This document shows, piece by piece, positions 18,119 through 29,816 of a stretch of DNA of 64,000 nucleotides. How positions within the stretch are numbered: the stretch's first letter is position 1; every line of letters starts with the position of its first letter. The notes under the pieces were generated by a model. That model did no database searches and was not told where the DNA came from. It was given only the letters and a program-made list of their open reading frames with translations. Both the position numbers and the translations under genes were made by a program. The stretch is from Candidatus Methylomicrobium oryzae (GTDB taxonomy: Bacteria > Pseudomonadota > Gammaproteobacteria > Methylococcales > Methylomonadaceae): assembly GCF_016745425.1 (NCBI RefSeq), contig NZ_JAERVK010000010.1, positions 104,064 to 168,063 on the forward strand, written 5' to 3'.

Positions 18119-18481
18119 ATGCGGGCAGACATGCTTACATCTGTATTGACAGATTTGAATGGAACTTCAGCAGATATTGAGGCATCGGGAATTATCTCGA
18201 CGGACGGGCTGATGATGGCGTCAGTGCTGCCGGCCGGAATGGACGAAGATAGAGTAGGGGCGATGAGCGCCGCAATGCTGTCCCTCGGTGACAGGACTGC
18301 GCATGAGTTATCCAGAGGCACGCTCGAACAGGTGCTGATCAAAGGCGAGAAGGGCTATGTGTTGATGAGCTATGCGGGCGAGGATGCCGTATTAACCGTG
18401 TTAGCCAAGCCGAATGCGAAATTGGGTCTGATCTTTTTGGATGTGAAACGCGCGGCGGAAAGCATTATCGGCTTGTTGTAG
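18119..18481 (+). CDS. Roadblock/LC7 domain protein (MglB-like)
   Basis: This 120-residue single-domain roadblock protein starts at ATG 18119 after an AAGAGGAAG ribosome site. The sequence follows the family: LTSVLTDLNGTSADIEASGIISTDG, then MSAAMLSLGDRTAHEL, VLIKGEKGYVLMSYAG and LGLIFLDVKRAAESI. MglB-type proteins are GTPase-activating partners of MglA. With the previous gene it gives the operon two different roadblock folds for one GTPase. A 37-bp gap precedes it. No terminator was recognised downstream. Confidence 0.85.
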   Translation: MRADMLTSVLTDLNGTSADIEASGIISTDGLMMASVLPAGMDEDRVGAMSAAMLSLGDRTAHELSRGTLEQVLIKGEKGYVLMSYAGEDAVLTVLAKPNAKLGLIFLDVKRAAESIIGLL

Positions 18482-18929
18482 TCCCGGTTGCCGTTAGCGG
18501 CTGCAGCCTTAAAAATCGATCGGAGCCGTGCATCGGCAGAAGGCTTCCGTTGCGGAAAACATCTCCGACTTATCGATCTTCCTCCCTCGCTGTCTGAATA
18601 TTCTTGCGGTCATAAGGATGTGGCGCAAGCATTTCTTTCACCTCCCAAGCCGCGGACCTCAATCTCGTTTTCAGCGGCTATCTTCCGCAATTCAACGCGC
18701 GGCGGCAAGATTTGCTTGCAGTCTGGAAAGTTCTTTGGTTTACTAAGCCATTTTAAAATTTCCGCTACGTCTTCATTAACAATCAATGAGGGTATCGGCG
18801 TGTCCCGGCGCGCTGCCGAGATTCCATGTTTGCCGGAACAAGACCGAATGGGCGGTCCTACTTAATTTTTTGAGCTTGCCCCTATGATCTGTACGGGGCA
18901 GTGATTGAGTCCATCATTGTAGGGAGCGG
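18482..18929. other. Gene-poor interval
   Basis: No convincing gene, RNA or terminator is seen in these 450 bp. An open frame at 18488-18865 has a TTG start, no ribosome site and low-complexity composition, so I regard it as accidental. Confidence 0.5.
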
Positions 18930-19703
18930 ATGGCTGTTGTCGAATTAGCCTATAGCGAGTTTGGTCGGTCGGATTGCGCGCCGCTGATTGTTTTACACGG
19001 ATTTTTCGCTTCCTCGCGCAACTGGCGGTTTATCGCGGAGAGGCTGGCGGCTTCGCATCATGTCTTTGTGGTGGATCTACGTAACCACGGCGCTTCGCCC
19101 CATCATCCGGTTATGGATTATCCGGCGATGATGGAAGATGTTCGATCGTTTATAGCTCGACGCGGTCTGGCGAAAGCCAGCCTGCTCGGGCACAGTATGG
19201 GCGGCAAGGTGGCGATGTGGTTGGCGTTGAACGATCCCGGTGCTGTCGATAAATTGATCATTGCCGACATTGCGCCGACGCGCTATTCGCACAGTTTCGA
19301 TTCTACCATTTCGGCGTTAAAAATGTTGCCGTTGGCGGCGATCGGTAATCGGAAACAGGCGGAGGAGTACCTTGCTTCCGCCATTCCTGAGCTCGGTTAT
19401 CGGCAATTTTTACTGCAAAACCTGGTATTGCGTGACGGCCATTACCGGTGGCGCGTCGATCTGGATATCTTCAGCCGTTCCGCGCCGCAAATCGTGACTT
19501 TCCCTGATGCCGCAAGCCGGGCGCCTTATCCGGAAGATGCCTTGTTCATCTCTGGTGCCGAGTCGGATTTCGTTAAAGCCGAGACTGTGTTTCCGCTGTT
19601 TCCGAAGGCCCGAATGAAAACGCTCGCCGGTGCCGGGCATTGGCTGCATGTCCAGCAGCCTGAAAGTTTTCTGGCTGAGACGCTGGACTTCTTGCACGCA
19701 TAA
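18930..19703 (+). CDS. Alpha/beta-hydrolase, YbfF-type esterase
   Basis: This 257-residue soluble alpha/beta-hydrolase has LIVLHGFFASSRNW (oxyanion-hole region), DLRNHGASPH, the nucleophile elbow GHSMGG with the catalytic Ser, and the C-terminal histidine in LAGAGHWLHVQQP. The order and spacing match YbfF-like thioesterases or esterases that cleave short acyl-CoA or palmitoyl-type esters in vitro. The natural substrate is not known. The ATG at 18930 follows TAGGGAGCGG. It is upstream of hfq with a 250-bp gap. Confidence 0.85.
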   Translation: MAVVELAYSEFGRSDCAPLIVLHGFFASSRNWRFIAERLAASHHVFVVDLRNHGASPHHPVMDYPAMMEDVRSFIARRGLAKASLLGHSMGGKVAMWLALNDPGAVDKLIIADIAPTRYSHSFDSTISALKMLPLAAIGNRKQAEEYLASAIPELGYRQFLLQNLVLRDGHYRWRVDLDIFSRSAPQIVTFPDAASRAPYPEDALFISGAESDFVKAETVFPLFPKARMKTLAGAGHWLHVQQPESFLAETLDFLHA

Positions 19704-19887
19704 AGGTGGTTTGGCGGCGTCTAGGCGTTGCTCACCCTCACTCCGCTACAGCGCAGAAAAATGCCAAAATATGCCCAGACAATAGGAAAGCCTGACGATA
19801 AATGATAAGCTATTAGCAATCAGACGCCATCACAAGCGCAATGTCTAGGAAAATAATTTGGAGCCGAAACCGTTCTTAAATTAGCCA

Positions 19888-19916
19888 TTGTGCAGATTCG
19901 TATTTACCGTTATCTT
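19888..19916 (+). promoter_or_regulatory. Candidate hfq promoter
   Basis: TTGTGC (19888-19893) and TATCTT (19911-19916) are spaced by 17 bp, about 38 bp upstream of the hfq start. The match is moderate and was found by eye. Confidence 0.35.
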
Positions 19917-19953
19917 AGATATCACCCGAATAAACATAATAAGGAGAAATCGG

Positions 19954-20193
19954 ATGTCAAAAGGCCAAAATTTGCAGGATAATTTTTTGAATACCTTGAG
20001 AAAGGAGCATACTCCTGTTTCTATTTTTCTCGTCAACGGCATTAAACTGCAAGGCAAAGTCGACTCGTTCGATCAATACGTGATCATGCTGAAAAACACA
20101 GTCAGCCAAATGGTTTACAAGCACGCCATTTCGACGATCGTGCCCGGGAAAGCCGTCAAGATGGTTCCTGAAGCCGAAAGCGAAGAAGAATAA
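19954..20193 (+). CDS. hfq: RNA chaperone Hfq
   Basis: This 79-residue Sm-like protein forms hexamers that pair small RNAs with mRNAs. Start and landmarks are [34 protein letters not shown] (Sm1) and [10 protein letters not shown] (Sm2). The C-terminal tail is short and acidic (EAESEEE), shorter than in E. coli. AAGGAG precedes the ATG at 19954. It heads the conserved order hfq-hflX-hflK-hflC. Confidence 0.98.
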   Translation: MSKGQNLQDNFLNTLRKEHTPVSIFLVNGIKLQGKVDSFDQYVIMLKNTVSQMVYKHAISTIVPGKAVKMVPEAESEEE

Positions 20194-20310
20194 TTACCGG
20201 CTTGCTTTATAGAGTATCGTCACATTCCGGTAATGTACCAATGTAACCCGTTAGTACGTTGCGTACCGGTGTTTGTTATCTATTGGTCTTTCCAGTACTG
20301 GAGTTATTGA

Positions 20311-21579
20311 TTGTTTGATCGCCCCGACTCGGGTGAACGGGCTGTCCTCGTTCATCTGATCCTGCATTCCGGGCAGGAAGATCTTCTGGAATTAAAGGAA
20401 TTGGCCAAGTCGGCCGGCGCCGAACCGGTGCATACGGTGACCGGCAGCCGTAAAAATCCCGATCCGAAATATTTCGTCGGCAGCGGAAAAGTCGATGAAA
20501 TCAAGCAGGCTATTGCCGATCATGCGGCCGATATCGTCTTGTTCAATCATCCCCTAACGCCCAGCCAGGAGCGGAATCTCGAATCCGCCCTCGGCGTGCG
20601 CGTCGTCGACAGAAACGGCCTGATTCTCGATATTTTCGCGCAGCGCGCCCAGACTTTCGAAGGCAAATTGCAAGTCGAACTGGCACAGCTCAAACATCTT
20701 TCGACCCGTCTGGTACGCGGCTGGACCCACCTGGAACGGCAAAAAGGCGGCATCGGCCTGCGCGGTCCCGGCGAAACCCAATTGGAAACCGACCGCCGTT
20801 TGATCGGCGACCGGATCAAGCAGATTCAGTCTCGCCTCGAAAAAGTCGAAAAACAGCGCCATCAAAGCCGTGGTAAGCGCAGAAAAGCCGAGATCCCGAC
20901 CGTGTCATTGGTCGGCTATACCAATGCGGGCAAATCGACCCTGTTTAACCGGCTAACCGGAGCGAATATTTATGCGGCCGACCAGTTGTTTGCGACGCTC
21001 GATCCAACTCTGCGCAATTGCCGCTTGCCGAACAATTCGGAAATCGTCCTGGCCGATACGGTCGGTTTCATTCGCCATCTGCCGCACGAGTTGGTCGCGG
21101 CTTTCAAATCGACCTTGCAGGAAGCCAGCGAGGCTGACCTGTTGCTGCATGTGATCGATGCGCATGCGGAGGATCGCGATGAAACGGTCGCCGAAGTGAA
21201 TCAGGTATTAAAAGAGATCGGCGCCGATAAAATCCGCCAGCTCGAAATTTACAACAAAATCGATTTGCTGGACAACGGCCGTTTCCGGATCGACCGCGAT
21301 GAATCGGGCCAGCCGATACGCGTTTGGCTGTCCGCGATAACCGGCGAAGGGGCGGATTTGTTGTTTCAGGCGCTTGCGGAGATTTTTTCCATACACAAAA
21401 TCCGAATACGCTGCCATCTGCGGCCGGAACAAGGCGATATTCGTGCAAAAATATACGCTTATGCGGATGTCTTCGTCGAGAAGATTGGCGATGACGGCCA
21501 TTCCGAGATGATTATTGAAATCGACCCCAAGCATTCGGGAGTTTTGGAAAAAATACATAGCGAAGTTATATTGCCCTGA
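20311..21579 (+). CDS. hflX: Ribosome-associated GTPase HflX
   Basis: This 422-residue GTPase binds the 50S subunit and splits stalled ribosomes. The N-terminal HflX domain has SAGAEPVHT...DPKYFVGSGKVDEI. The linker is GPGETQLETDRR. The G domain has GYTNAGKSTL (G1), DTVGFIRHLPH (G3) and NKIDLLD (G4). The likely start is TTG 20311; no better ATG is in frame nearby. It lies 117 bp after hfq. Confidence 0.96.
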   Translation: MFDRPDSGERAVLVHLILHSGQEDLLELKELAKSAGAEPVHTVTGSRKNPDPKYFVGSGKVDEIKQAIADHAADIVLFNHPLTPSQERNLESALGVRVVDRNGLILDIFAQRAQTFEGKLQVELAQLKHLSTRLVRGWTHLERQKGGIGLRGPGETQLETDRRLIGDRIKQIQSRLEKVEKQRHQSRGKRRKAEIPTVSLVGYTNAGKSTLFNRLTGANIYAADQLFATLDPTLRNCRLPNNSEIVLADTVGFIRHLPHELVAAFKSTLQEASEADLLLHVIDAHAEDRDETVAEVNQVLKEIGADKIRQLEIYNKIDLLDNGRFRIDRDESGQPIRVWLSAITGEGADLLFQALAEIFSIHKIRIRCHLRPEQGDIRAKIYAYADVFVEKIGDDGHSEMIIEIDPKHSGVLEKIHSEVILP

Positions 21580-21805
21580 CCGTGTATGGCGAAAAACGGG
21601 ATGAAGGGTGCTTTTGCTCGCTGTATCCCCTGAAGTTTTCGTGTTTTTCGCTATTTACGTTAAAATGCCCCCCATACTAGCAGCCATAAGGAACCGGCTC
21701 GTTCCGCTTTAACGGTCAACGCTCGGCCCGGGGGGACCTTTGGTGTTTATCTGTGCTATTGATAAATCGTTAATTTAAACAAATATCCTGCTATGGAGCA
21801 AAAGT

Positions 21806-23017
21806 ATGTCCTGGAATGAACCTGGAGGCGACAACAAAGACCCGTGGAGCGGTCGGGGCGACCAAAAAGGACCGCCCGATCTTGATGAAGCCATACGCAA
21901 GGCCCTGGACAAATTAAGCAATTTATTCGGCGGTGGCGGCGGCGACGGGCAGGAGTCGACGGGCGGTCCGAGAAAGAATCTCGGCTTGATCGTGGTAGGA
22001 GCGATCGCGGCGATATGGATCGCCAGCGGTACTTACAAGGTCGATGCGGGAAATATCGGCGTCGTCACGCGTTTCGGTAAATATGTCGGGGAAACAAGCC
22101 CTGGATTGAATTGGCATTTACCGGTGCCCATCGAACGGGTCGATATCGTGAACGTCGAGCAGAACCGTACCTTGGCGGTTGGTTTTTCAAGCTTCGGTGA
22201 AGCGGGAGACCGGTCGGAGCCGAAAGAGGCACTGATGCTGACCCGTGACGAAAATTATGTCGACGTGCGTCTGGTCGTTCAGTATAAAGTCAGCAATTTG
22301 ACGAACAGCGCGAAAAAATTCCTGTTCAATGTCGCCGACCCTGCAACGACGTTGAAACAAGTCACCGAAGGCGCCGAACGCGGCGTGATCGGCAGTTCGG
22401 ACATGGATTTCGTATTAACGGAAGGACGCAACGAGATCGTTACGCAGATCAAAAAGGAAATTCAGGAAGTGATGGACCGCTATGAAACCGGCATCGAAAT
22501 TACTAGTGTGAACCTGCAGGATGCGCAGGCGCCTGAACAAGTACAGGCCGCGTTCCAGGACGTCATCAAGGCCCGCGAAGACAAGCAGCGCCTGATCAAC
22601 GAAGCGGAGGCTTACTCCAACGACATCGTGCCGAAAGCGCGCGGAGCGGCGGCCAGAATGCTGCAGGAAGCGCAAGGCTACAAGGACCGGGTCATTGCCC
22701 AGGCCGAAGGGGAAACGAACCGTTTTTCGAAAATGCTCGGCGAATATCTGAAACAGCCGGACGTGACCCGCAAGCGTCTCTACATCGACACGATGGAGTC
22801 GGTGTTGGGCGAAGCGAACGTGGTCATGGTCGACGTGAAAGGCGGCAACAATATATTTTATTTACCGTTGGATAAAATGGCGCAAAAGTTACCTGAAATC
22901 GAGAGTCAGAGCGTAGCCCCGGCGGCAAAGGCCGAGGCGGCGCCTGTCGAAACGGAAGAACAGCCGGCCGCGGTGCGGCCTTCGTTCCGCGGACGCGAAG
23001 CAAGGGGACGCCAATGA
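21806..23017 (+). CDS. hflK: HflK, subunit of the HflKC complex
   Basis: This 403-residue SPFH/prohibitin-family membrane protein forms a cage with HflC around FtsH protease and modulates its proteolysis. The start is Gly/Asp-rich (SWNEPGGDNKDPWSGRG), with a single transmembrane helix near residues 65-85 (LGLIVVGAIAAIWIASGTY), then the SPFH domain (VVTRFGKYV...PGLNWHLP) and a long C-terminal coiled-coil. It overlaps hflC by 4 bp, so the two are translationally coupled. Confidence 0.97.
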   Translation: MSWNEPGGDNKDPWSGRGDQKGPPDLDEAIRKALDKLSNLFGGGGGDGQESTGGPRKNLGLIVVGAIAAIWIASGTYKVDAGNIGVVTRFGKYVGETSPGLNWHLPVPIERVDIVNVEQNRTLAVGFSSFGEAGDRSEPKEALMLTRDENYVDVRLVVQYKVSNLTNSAKKFLFNVADPATTLKQVTEGAERGVIGSSDMDFVLTEGRNEIVTQIKKEIQEVMDRYETGIEITSVNLQDAQAPEQVQAAFQDVIKAREDKQRLINEAEAYSNDIVPKARGAAARMLQEAQGYKDRVIAQAEGETNRFSKMLGEYLKQPDVTRKRLYIDTMESVLGEANVVMVDVKGGNNIFYLPLDKMAQKLPEIESQSVAPAAKAEAAPVETEEQPAAVRPSFRGREARGRQ

Positions 23018-23874
23018 CAACTTTAAATAAGATCATCATCGGTCTCGCCGCGCTGTGGCTGATTGGTGCCATGTTCGTTTTCACGGTCGGCGAGACTGAA
23101 AAAGCGATCAAATTCAAGTTCGGCAGAATCGTCGAGCATGATTTCGAACCGGGGCTGCATTTCAAGTTACCGTACCCGTTCAACGACATCAAAAAATTCG
23201 ACGGCCGGATTCAGACCATGGTTTCCAAACCGGAAGGTTTTTTGACTGCGGAAAAGAAAAACGTCTTTGTCGATTTTTTCGTCAAATGGCGGGTGGACGA
23301 CGTCAGCAGTTTTTATCAACGGGTGGGCGGGAATGTCTTTCAGGCCAATTCGCGGCTGGATCCGATCATTAAAGATGCGTTCCGCGGCGAGTTCGCAAAA
23401 CGCGATATCCGCCAGTTGGTTTCGACCGACCGCAAGGCGATCCGGGATATCCTGATCAACAATTCGAAGCAGGCAGCTAAAGGCCTGGGGTTGAAAATTA
23501 TCGACATCCAGGTGATGCGCATCGACTTGCCCCCGGAAGTCAGCAGCTCGGTGTTCAGGCGCATGGAAGCCGAACGTGACAGGATTGCGCGCGAATTCCG
23601 CTCGCAAGGTTCGGAAGCCGCCGAAAAGATTCGCGCCGATGCGGATCGGCAAAGTGTGGTTACAAAGGCGAACGCGTTCAAGGAAGCCGAAATGTTGCGT
23701 GGCGAAGGCGATGCTAAATCGGCTGAAATTTATGCGAAAGCGTTCGGTGCGGATCCCGAGTTTTTCACTTTTTACCGTAGCCTGAATGCGTATAAGAAGA
23801 CCTTCAACAAGTCTTCGACGCTGGTGCTCGATGCGGATTCCGATTTCTTCCGATATTTTTCGCAGCAGAAATAG
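23014..23874 (+). CDS. hflC: HflC, subunit of the HflKC complex
   Basis: This 286-residue partner of HflK has an N-terminal membrane anchor (IIIGLAALWLIGAMFVFTVG), an SPFH domain (KAIKFKFGRIVEHDFEPGLHFKLP) and a coiled-coil ending (KEAEMLRGEGDAKSAEIYAK...FFRYFSQQK). Its start overlaps the hflK stop. A hairpin terminator lies 40 bp downstream. Confidence 0.97.
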   Translation: MTTLNKIIIGLAALWLIGAMFVFTVGETEKAIKFKFGRIVEHDFEPGLHFKLPYPFNDIKKFDGRIQTMVSKPEGFLTAEKKNVFVDFFVKWRVDDVSSFYQRVGGNVFQANSRLDPIIKDAFRGEFAKRDIRQLVSTDRKAIRDILINNSKQAAKGLGLKIIDIQVMRIDLPPEVSSSVFRRMEAERDRIAREFRSQGSEAAEKIRADADRQSVVTKANAFKEAEMLRGEGDAKSAEIYAKAFGADPEFFTFYRSLNAYKKTFNKSSTLVLDADSDFFRYFSQQK

Positions 23875-23914
23875 CGGATCGGATTCCCGAATTACAGTGC
23901 CGACAATTGTGACG

Positions 23915-23944
23915 AACGCCTCGCCCGTGCGGGGCGTTTTGTTT
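23915..23944 (+). terminator. Intrinsic terminator after hflC
   Basis: AACGCCTCGC and GCGGGGCGTT (one G-T pair) form a 10-bp stem with a 4-nt loop, followed by TTTTGTTT. Confidence 0.8.
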
Positions 23945-23963
23945 GAGTGGACTTAGAAAATAC

Positions 23964-26457
<2,494 letters not shown>

Positions 26458-26573
26458 TAGTCCACGGGCCATACCTTTGCAAAATCGGAATGGCCCCGAT
26501 AGGAAGACTGCCAGAGTCCGGTTTCCGGTTTGCTAATTTTATATTGTGCATAATTTGAAAACAGGAGGTTCGC

Positions 26574-27974
26574 ATGATTCCAGTCATTCTTTCCGGCGGC
26601 TCCGGTACTCGGCTTTGGCCTTTGTCCCGTAGCCATTATCCCAAACAGTTTCTTCCTTTGGTTTCCGAAAATACGATGCTGCAGGAGACGATCCGTCGTT
26701 TGAACGGCGTATCCCGGCTCGATCCGCCGATCGCGGTGTGTAATGAAGACCATCGCTTCATGGTGGCCGAACAGTTGCGGGAAATCGGAGTCAAACCGGC
26801 AGCGATCATTCTGGAGCCGGTCGGCAAGAATACCGCGCCGGCCGTGGCGATGGCCGCCTTGTCGTCAAAGTCGGCGGATGATGTGCTCCTCGTCCTGCCG
26901 GCGGATCATGTAATCGCCGATATTCCGGCGTTCCATACTGCAGTCGAACAAGCCCGTACGTTGGCCGAGCAGGGGGCTCTGGTGACTTTCGGAATCGTGC
27001 CGGGACATCCCGAAACCGGCTACGGCTATATCAAACGCGGCGATGCGCAGCCCGGCTCGGCCTATGGCGTTGCCGCTTTCGTCGAAAAACCCGATCTCGA
27101 AACCGCCGAGCGCTATCTGGCGAGCGGCGATTATTTCTGGAACAGCGGGATGTTCGCCTTCAAAGCGGGAGTTTTTTTACAGGAACTGGAAAAATTCAAT
27201 CCCGAAATGCTGACGGCCTGCAAAGCCGCCGTGGCCGATGCAAAGCCCGATCTGGATTTCGTGCGTATCGACAAATCCCTTTTCATGGCATGCCCGGCCG
27301 ACTCGATCGACTATGCGGTGATGGAGAAAACCGACAAGGCGGTGGTGATTCCTTTAGACGCGGGCTGGAACGATGTGGGTTCGTGGTCGGCGCTCTGGGA
27401 CGTCATTGACAAGGATGGCAACGGCAACGCGCTGAGCGGCGACGTATTGACCGTCGACGCTAAAAACTCGTTTCTGCATTCGAGTCATCGTTTGATCGCG
27501 GCCATCGGCATCAGCGATTTGGTAATCGTCGAAACCGCCGATGCGGTGATGGTGGCTCCGAAGGACCGGGTGCAGGAAGTCAAGCAAGTCGTCGACAAGC
27601 TGAAGGCCCGCAAGCGCTCGGAGGCCGATATTCACCGTAAGGCTTATCGCCCGTGGGGGCATTATTATTCAATCGACGAAGGCGAGCGTCATCAGACCAA
27701 ACGGATTGTCGTCAAACCCGGCGCCAAACTGTCCGTACAGAAACATCATCATCGCGCCGAGCATTGGGTGGTCGTAAAAGGGACGGCGCTCGTTTCGAAA
27801 GGTGACGAACAGATTCTGGTGACCGAGAACGAATCGGTTTATATCCCGTTGGGCGTTGTGCACAGTCTGCATAATCCCGGCGTTATCCCGCTCGAAATGA
27901 TTGAAGTGCAATCCGGCAGTTATCTCGGCGAGGACGATATCGTGCGTTTCGGTGATTTGTACGGGCGTACCTGA
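26574..27974 (+). CDS. manC: Mannose-1-phosphate guanylyltransferase / mannose-6-phosphate isomerase
   Basis: This 466-residue bifunctional enzyme makes GDP-mannose for exopolysaccharide or lipopolysaccharide. The N-terminal nucleotidyltransferase has ILSGGSGTRLWPLSR, LVLPADHVI and GYGYIKRG, with FVEKPD further on. The C-terminal cupin (type II phosphomannose isomerase) has RPWGHYYSIDEGE, KPGAKLSVQKHHHRAEHW and YIPLGVVHSLHNPG. CAGGAGG precedes the ATG at 26574. It is followed by galU, giving a sugar-nucleotide pair. Confidence 0.95.
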   Translation: MIPVILSGGSGTRLWPLSRSHYPKQFLPLVSENTMLQETIRRLNGVSRLDPPIAVCNEDHRFMVAEQLREIGVKPAAIILEPVGKNTAPAVAMAALSSKSADDVLLVLPADHVIADIPAFHTAVEQARTLAEQGALVTFGIVPGHPETGYGYIKRGDAQPGSAYGVAAFVEKPDLETAERYLASGDYFWNSGMFAFKAGVFLQELEKFNPEMLTACKAAVADAKPDLDFVRIDKSLFMACPADSIDYAVMEKTDKAVVIPLDAGWNDVGSWSALWDVIDKDGNGNALSGDVLTVDAKNSFLHSSHRLIAAIGISDLVIVETADAVMVAPKDRVQEVKQVVDKLKARKRSEADIHRKAYRPWGHYYSIDEGERHQTKRIVVKPGAKLSVQKHHHRAEHWVVVKGTALVSKGDEQILVTENESVYIPLGVVHSLHNPGVIPLEMIEVQSGSYLGEDDIVRFGDLYGRT

Positions 27975-28019
27975 ACGATGCCATAACCCTTTCCATTTGT
28001 TCTACATATAAGGAATATC

Positions 28020-28904
28020 ATGAATCAAAAAATCACCAAAGCCGTATTTCCGGTCGCCGGGCTGGGCACGCGTTTCCTGCCGGCGACCAAGTCGACCGCG
28101 AAAGAAATGCTGCCGGTCGTGGACAAGCCGCTTGTGCAGTATGCCGTGGAAGAAGCGATCGCGGCCGGTATCGACACGATGATTTTCGTGACCGGGCGCA
28201 CTAAAAATGCGATCATGGATCACTTCGACAAGGCTTACGAACTGGAAAAAGAACTCGAAGCCAGAAACAAGACCGAAATCCTGAAAGCCCTGCGCGGCAT
28301 CCTGCCGCCCCATGTATCCTGCGTATTCATTCGCCAGTCCGAAGCCTTGGGGCTCGGCCATGCGGTGCATTGCGCCAAGCCGGTGATCGGCGACGAGCCG
28401 TTCGCGGTGATTCTGCCGGATGATCTGATCGAAGACGGCACGCGTGGGTGCATGGCGCAGATGGTCGAGCTGTTCAACCAAAAACAGACTTCGATTCTGG
28501 GCGTCGAGCGTGTGCATCCTTCAGAAACCGGTAGTTACGGCATCGTTAAGACGGGAGAGGCGTCCGGTACGTCCAGCCCGATCGAACTGATCGTCGAAAA
28601 GCCGAAGCCGGAAGATGCGCCGTCCAATCTGGCCGTGGTCGGCCGTTATATCCTGACGCCGGCGATTTTCCGCAAACTCGAAACGACCGGCCGCGGCGCG
28701 GGCGGCGAAATTCAGCTGACTGACGGCATCGCGGCCCTGATGGCCGACGAGCAGGTCTTGGCTTACGAATTCGAAGGCAAGCGTTACGATTGCGGCTCAA
28801 AGCTCGGCTTTTTGATTGCGACGGTCGAATACGGTTTATTGCACCCGGAGTTGAAAGACGGATTTTTGGAATATTTGAAGGATCTTTCAAGAAATTTGCA
28901 ATAA
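28020..28904 (+). CDS. galU: UTP-glucose-1-phosphate uridylyltransferase
   Basis: This 294-residue enzyme makes UDP-glucose. Signatures are FPVAGLGTRFLPATKS, MLPVVDKPLVQYAVEEA, VFIRQSEALGLGHAV, LPDDLI, and near the end FEGKRYDCGSKLGFLIA. It has its own AAGGAA ribosome site 45 bp after manC. Confidence 0.97.
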   Translation: MNQKITKAVFPVAGLGTRFLPATKSTAKEMLPVVDKPLVQYAVEEAIAAGIDTMIFVTGRTKNAIMDHFDKAYELEKELEARNKTEILKALRGILPPHVSCVFIRQSEALGLGHAVHCAKPVIGDEPFAVILPDDLIEDGTRGCMAQMVELFNQKQTSILGVERVHPSETGSYGIVKTGEASGTSSPIELIVEKPKPEDAPSNLAVVGRYILTPAIFRKLETTGRGAGGEIQLTDGIAALMADEQVLAYEFEGKRYDCGSKLGFLIATVEYGLLHPELKDGFLEYLKDLSRNLQ

Positions 28905-29000
28905 ATCGAGCGTGCGGTTCTTTCGTTTGAAAGGTCCGTGGGGGCTGCCGGGCCGGCCGGGAGTCCTGTTGCTTCCTTCATGAAAGATTGCATGTGGAAA

Positions 29001-29048
29001 AAACGGCGCCGCTCTGCATCCTGGTTCAGTTGCCGGATGGCGCCGTTT
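29001..29048. terminator. Bidirectional-type hairpin between galU and the ComEA-like gene
   Basis: AAACGGCGCC (29001-29010) is perfectly complementary to GGCGCCGTTT (29039-29048). An inner GCATCC/GGATG pairing shortens the loop. A-rich and T-rich flanks suit termination for both convergent genes. Confidence 0.6.
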
Positions 29049-29079
29049 GAGGCAGAAAGCTAATTATCTGCAATTTAAG

Positions 29080-29328
29080 CTATTGCAGTAAAATGTCCTT
29101 TTTGTTTTTTTCAACCGTTTTGTCGCCGATGCCGGCCACATTGGTTAGCTCTTCGGCCGTTTTAAAGGGGCCTTTCTCGGTCCGGTATTTCACGATCGCT
29201 TCCGCTTTTTTAAGGCCGATATTGGTCAACGACTCTGAAATGGTCTTTGCGTCGGCCGTGTTGATATTTACGGGTGCCGCTATCGCATTGAAAGAAAATG
29301 CGGCCATCAGAACGAGTGTTTTTTTCAT
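29080..29328 (-). CDS. Secreted helix-hairpin-helix protein (ComEA-like)
   Basis: This 82-residue protein starts at the ATG at 29328, preceded by GGAGATTGTC. A short signal peptide (KKTLVLMAAFSFNAIAA) is followed by PVNINTADAKTI, SLTNIGLKKAEAIVKYR and LTNVAGIGDKTVEKNK, the two helix-hairpin-helix DNA-binding elements of ComEA-type proteins. ComEA binds incoming DNA in the periplasm during transformation. Short stand-alone forms are widespread, and a role in competence here is only possible. It is convergent with galU. Confidence 0.85.
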   Translation of the reverse strand: MKKTLVLMAAFSFNAIAAPVNINTADAKTISESLTNIGLKKAEAIVKYRTEKGPFKTAEELTNVAGIGDKTVEKNKKDILLQ

Positions 29329-29816
29329 GACAATCTCCAATAAGAGTGGAAAGATGAGAGCGGCTAAACAGCCTCTAATTCGTTCTACTTAGCCACTCAG
29401 AATAAAGTGTAGATATCTGTCTAATGTTTAAAGTAAGTTGCTTTTGAAAGTTAGAGCTTCGTCACGTTTTTTTGTAATTTCCTTAACTGAATAAACGGAG
29501 TATTTTAGATTTGCCCGGCAATTTTCGCCAACGGAAGTAAAAAGCCGTCAATATAAACCATGGGCCAGACCAAGCGGTCGTAGAAAATGGGAATGAAAGT
29601 ATATTTCCGATTTGGGCTTCAGGCTTGGCGACAGAAAGGTATCACTTCGTCTCCGCGCATGCCAAGAATAAGGGAAATCGGGTTGGGCCCATTGGTCATA
29701 TCATAGCGCATACGTTCATGAGCAGGCATAAATGGCTGGCGGGGCTTTGCTTTTTTCAAATCGAGGCTTTTAAGCGGATAATAACCCCATCAAGAACCTT
29801 ATTTCAGGATCAGGCC
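29329..29816. other. Intergenic region upstream of the MFS gene
   Basis: This stretch of about 490 bp is comparatively AT-rich and divergent between the ComEA-like and MFS genes, so it should hold both promoters. A weak TTTCAA-N17-GATAAT lies shortly before the MFS start. In-frame codons from 29625 extend the MFS frame, but they encode a non-family sequence and I do not treat them as coding. Confidence 0.4.

Noticed and set aside
18488..18865. 125-codon open frame in the gap after the roadblock gene
   Set aside because: TTG start, no ribosome site, Ser/Arg-rich low-quality product.
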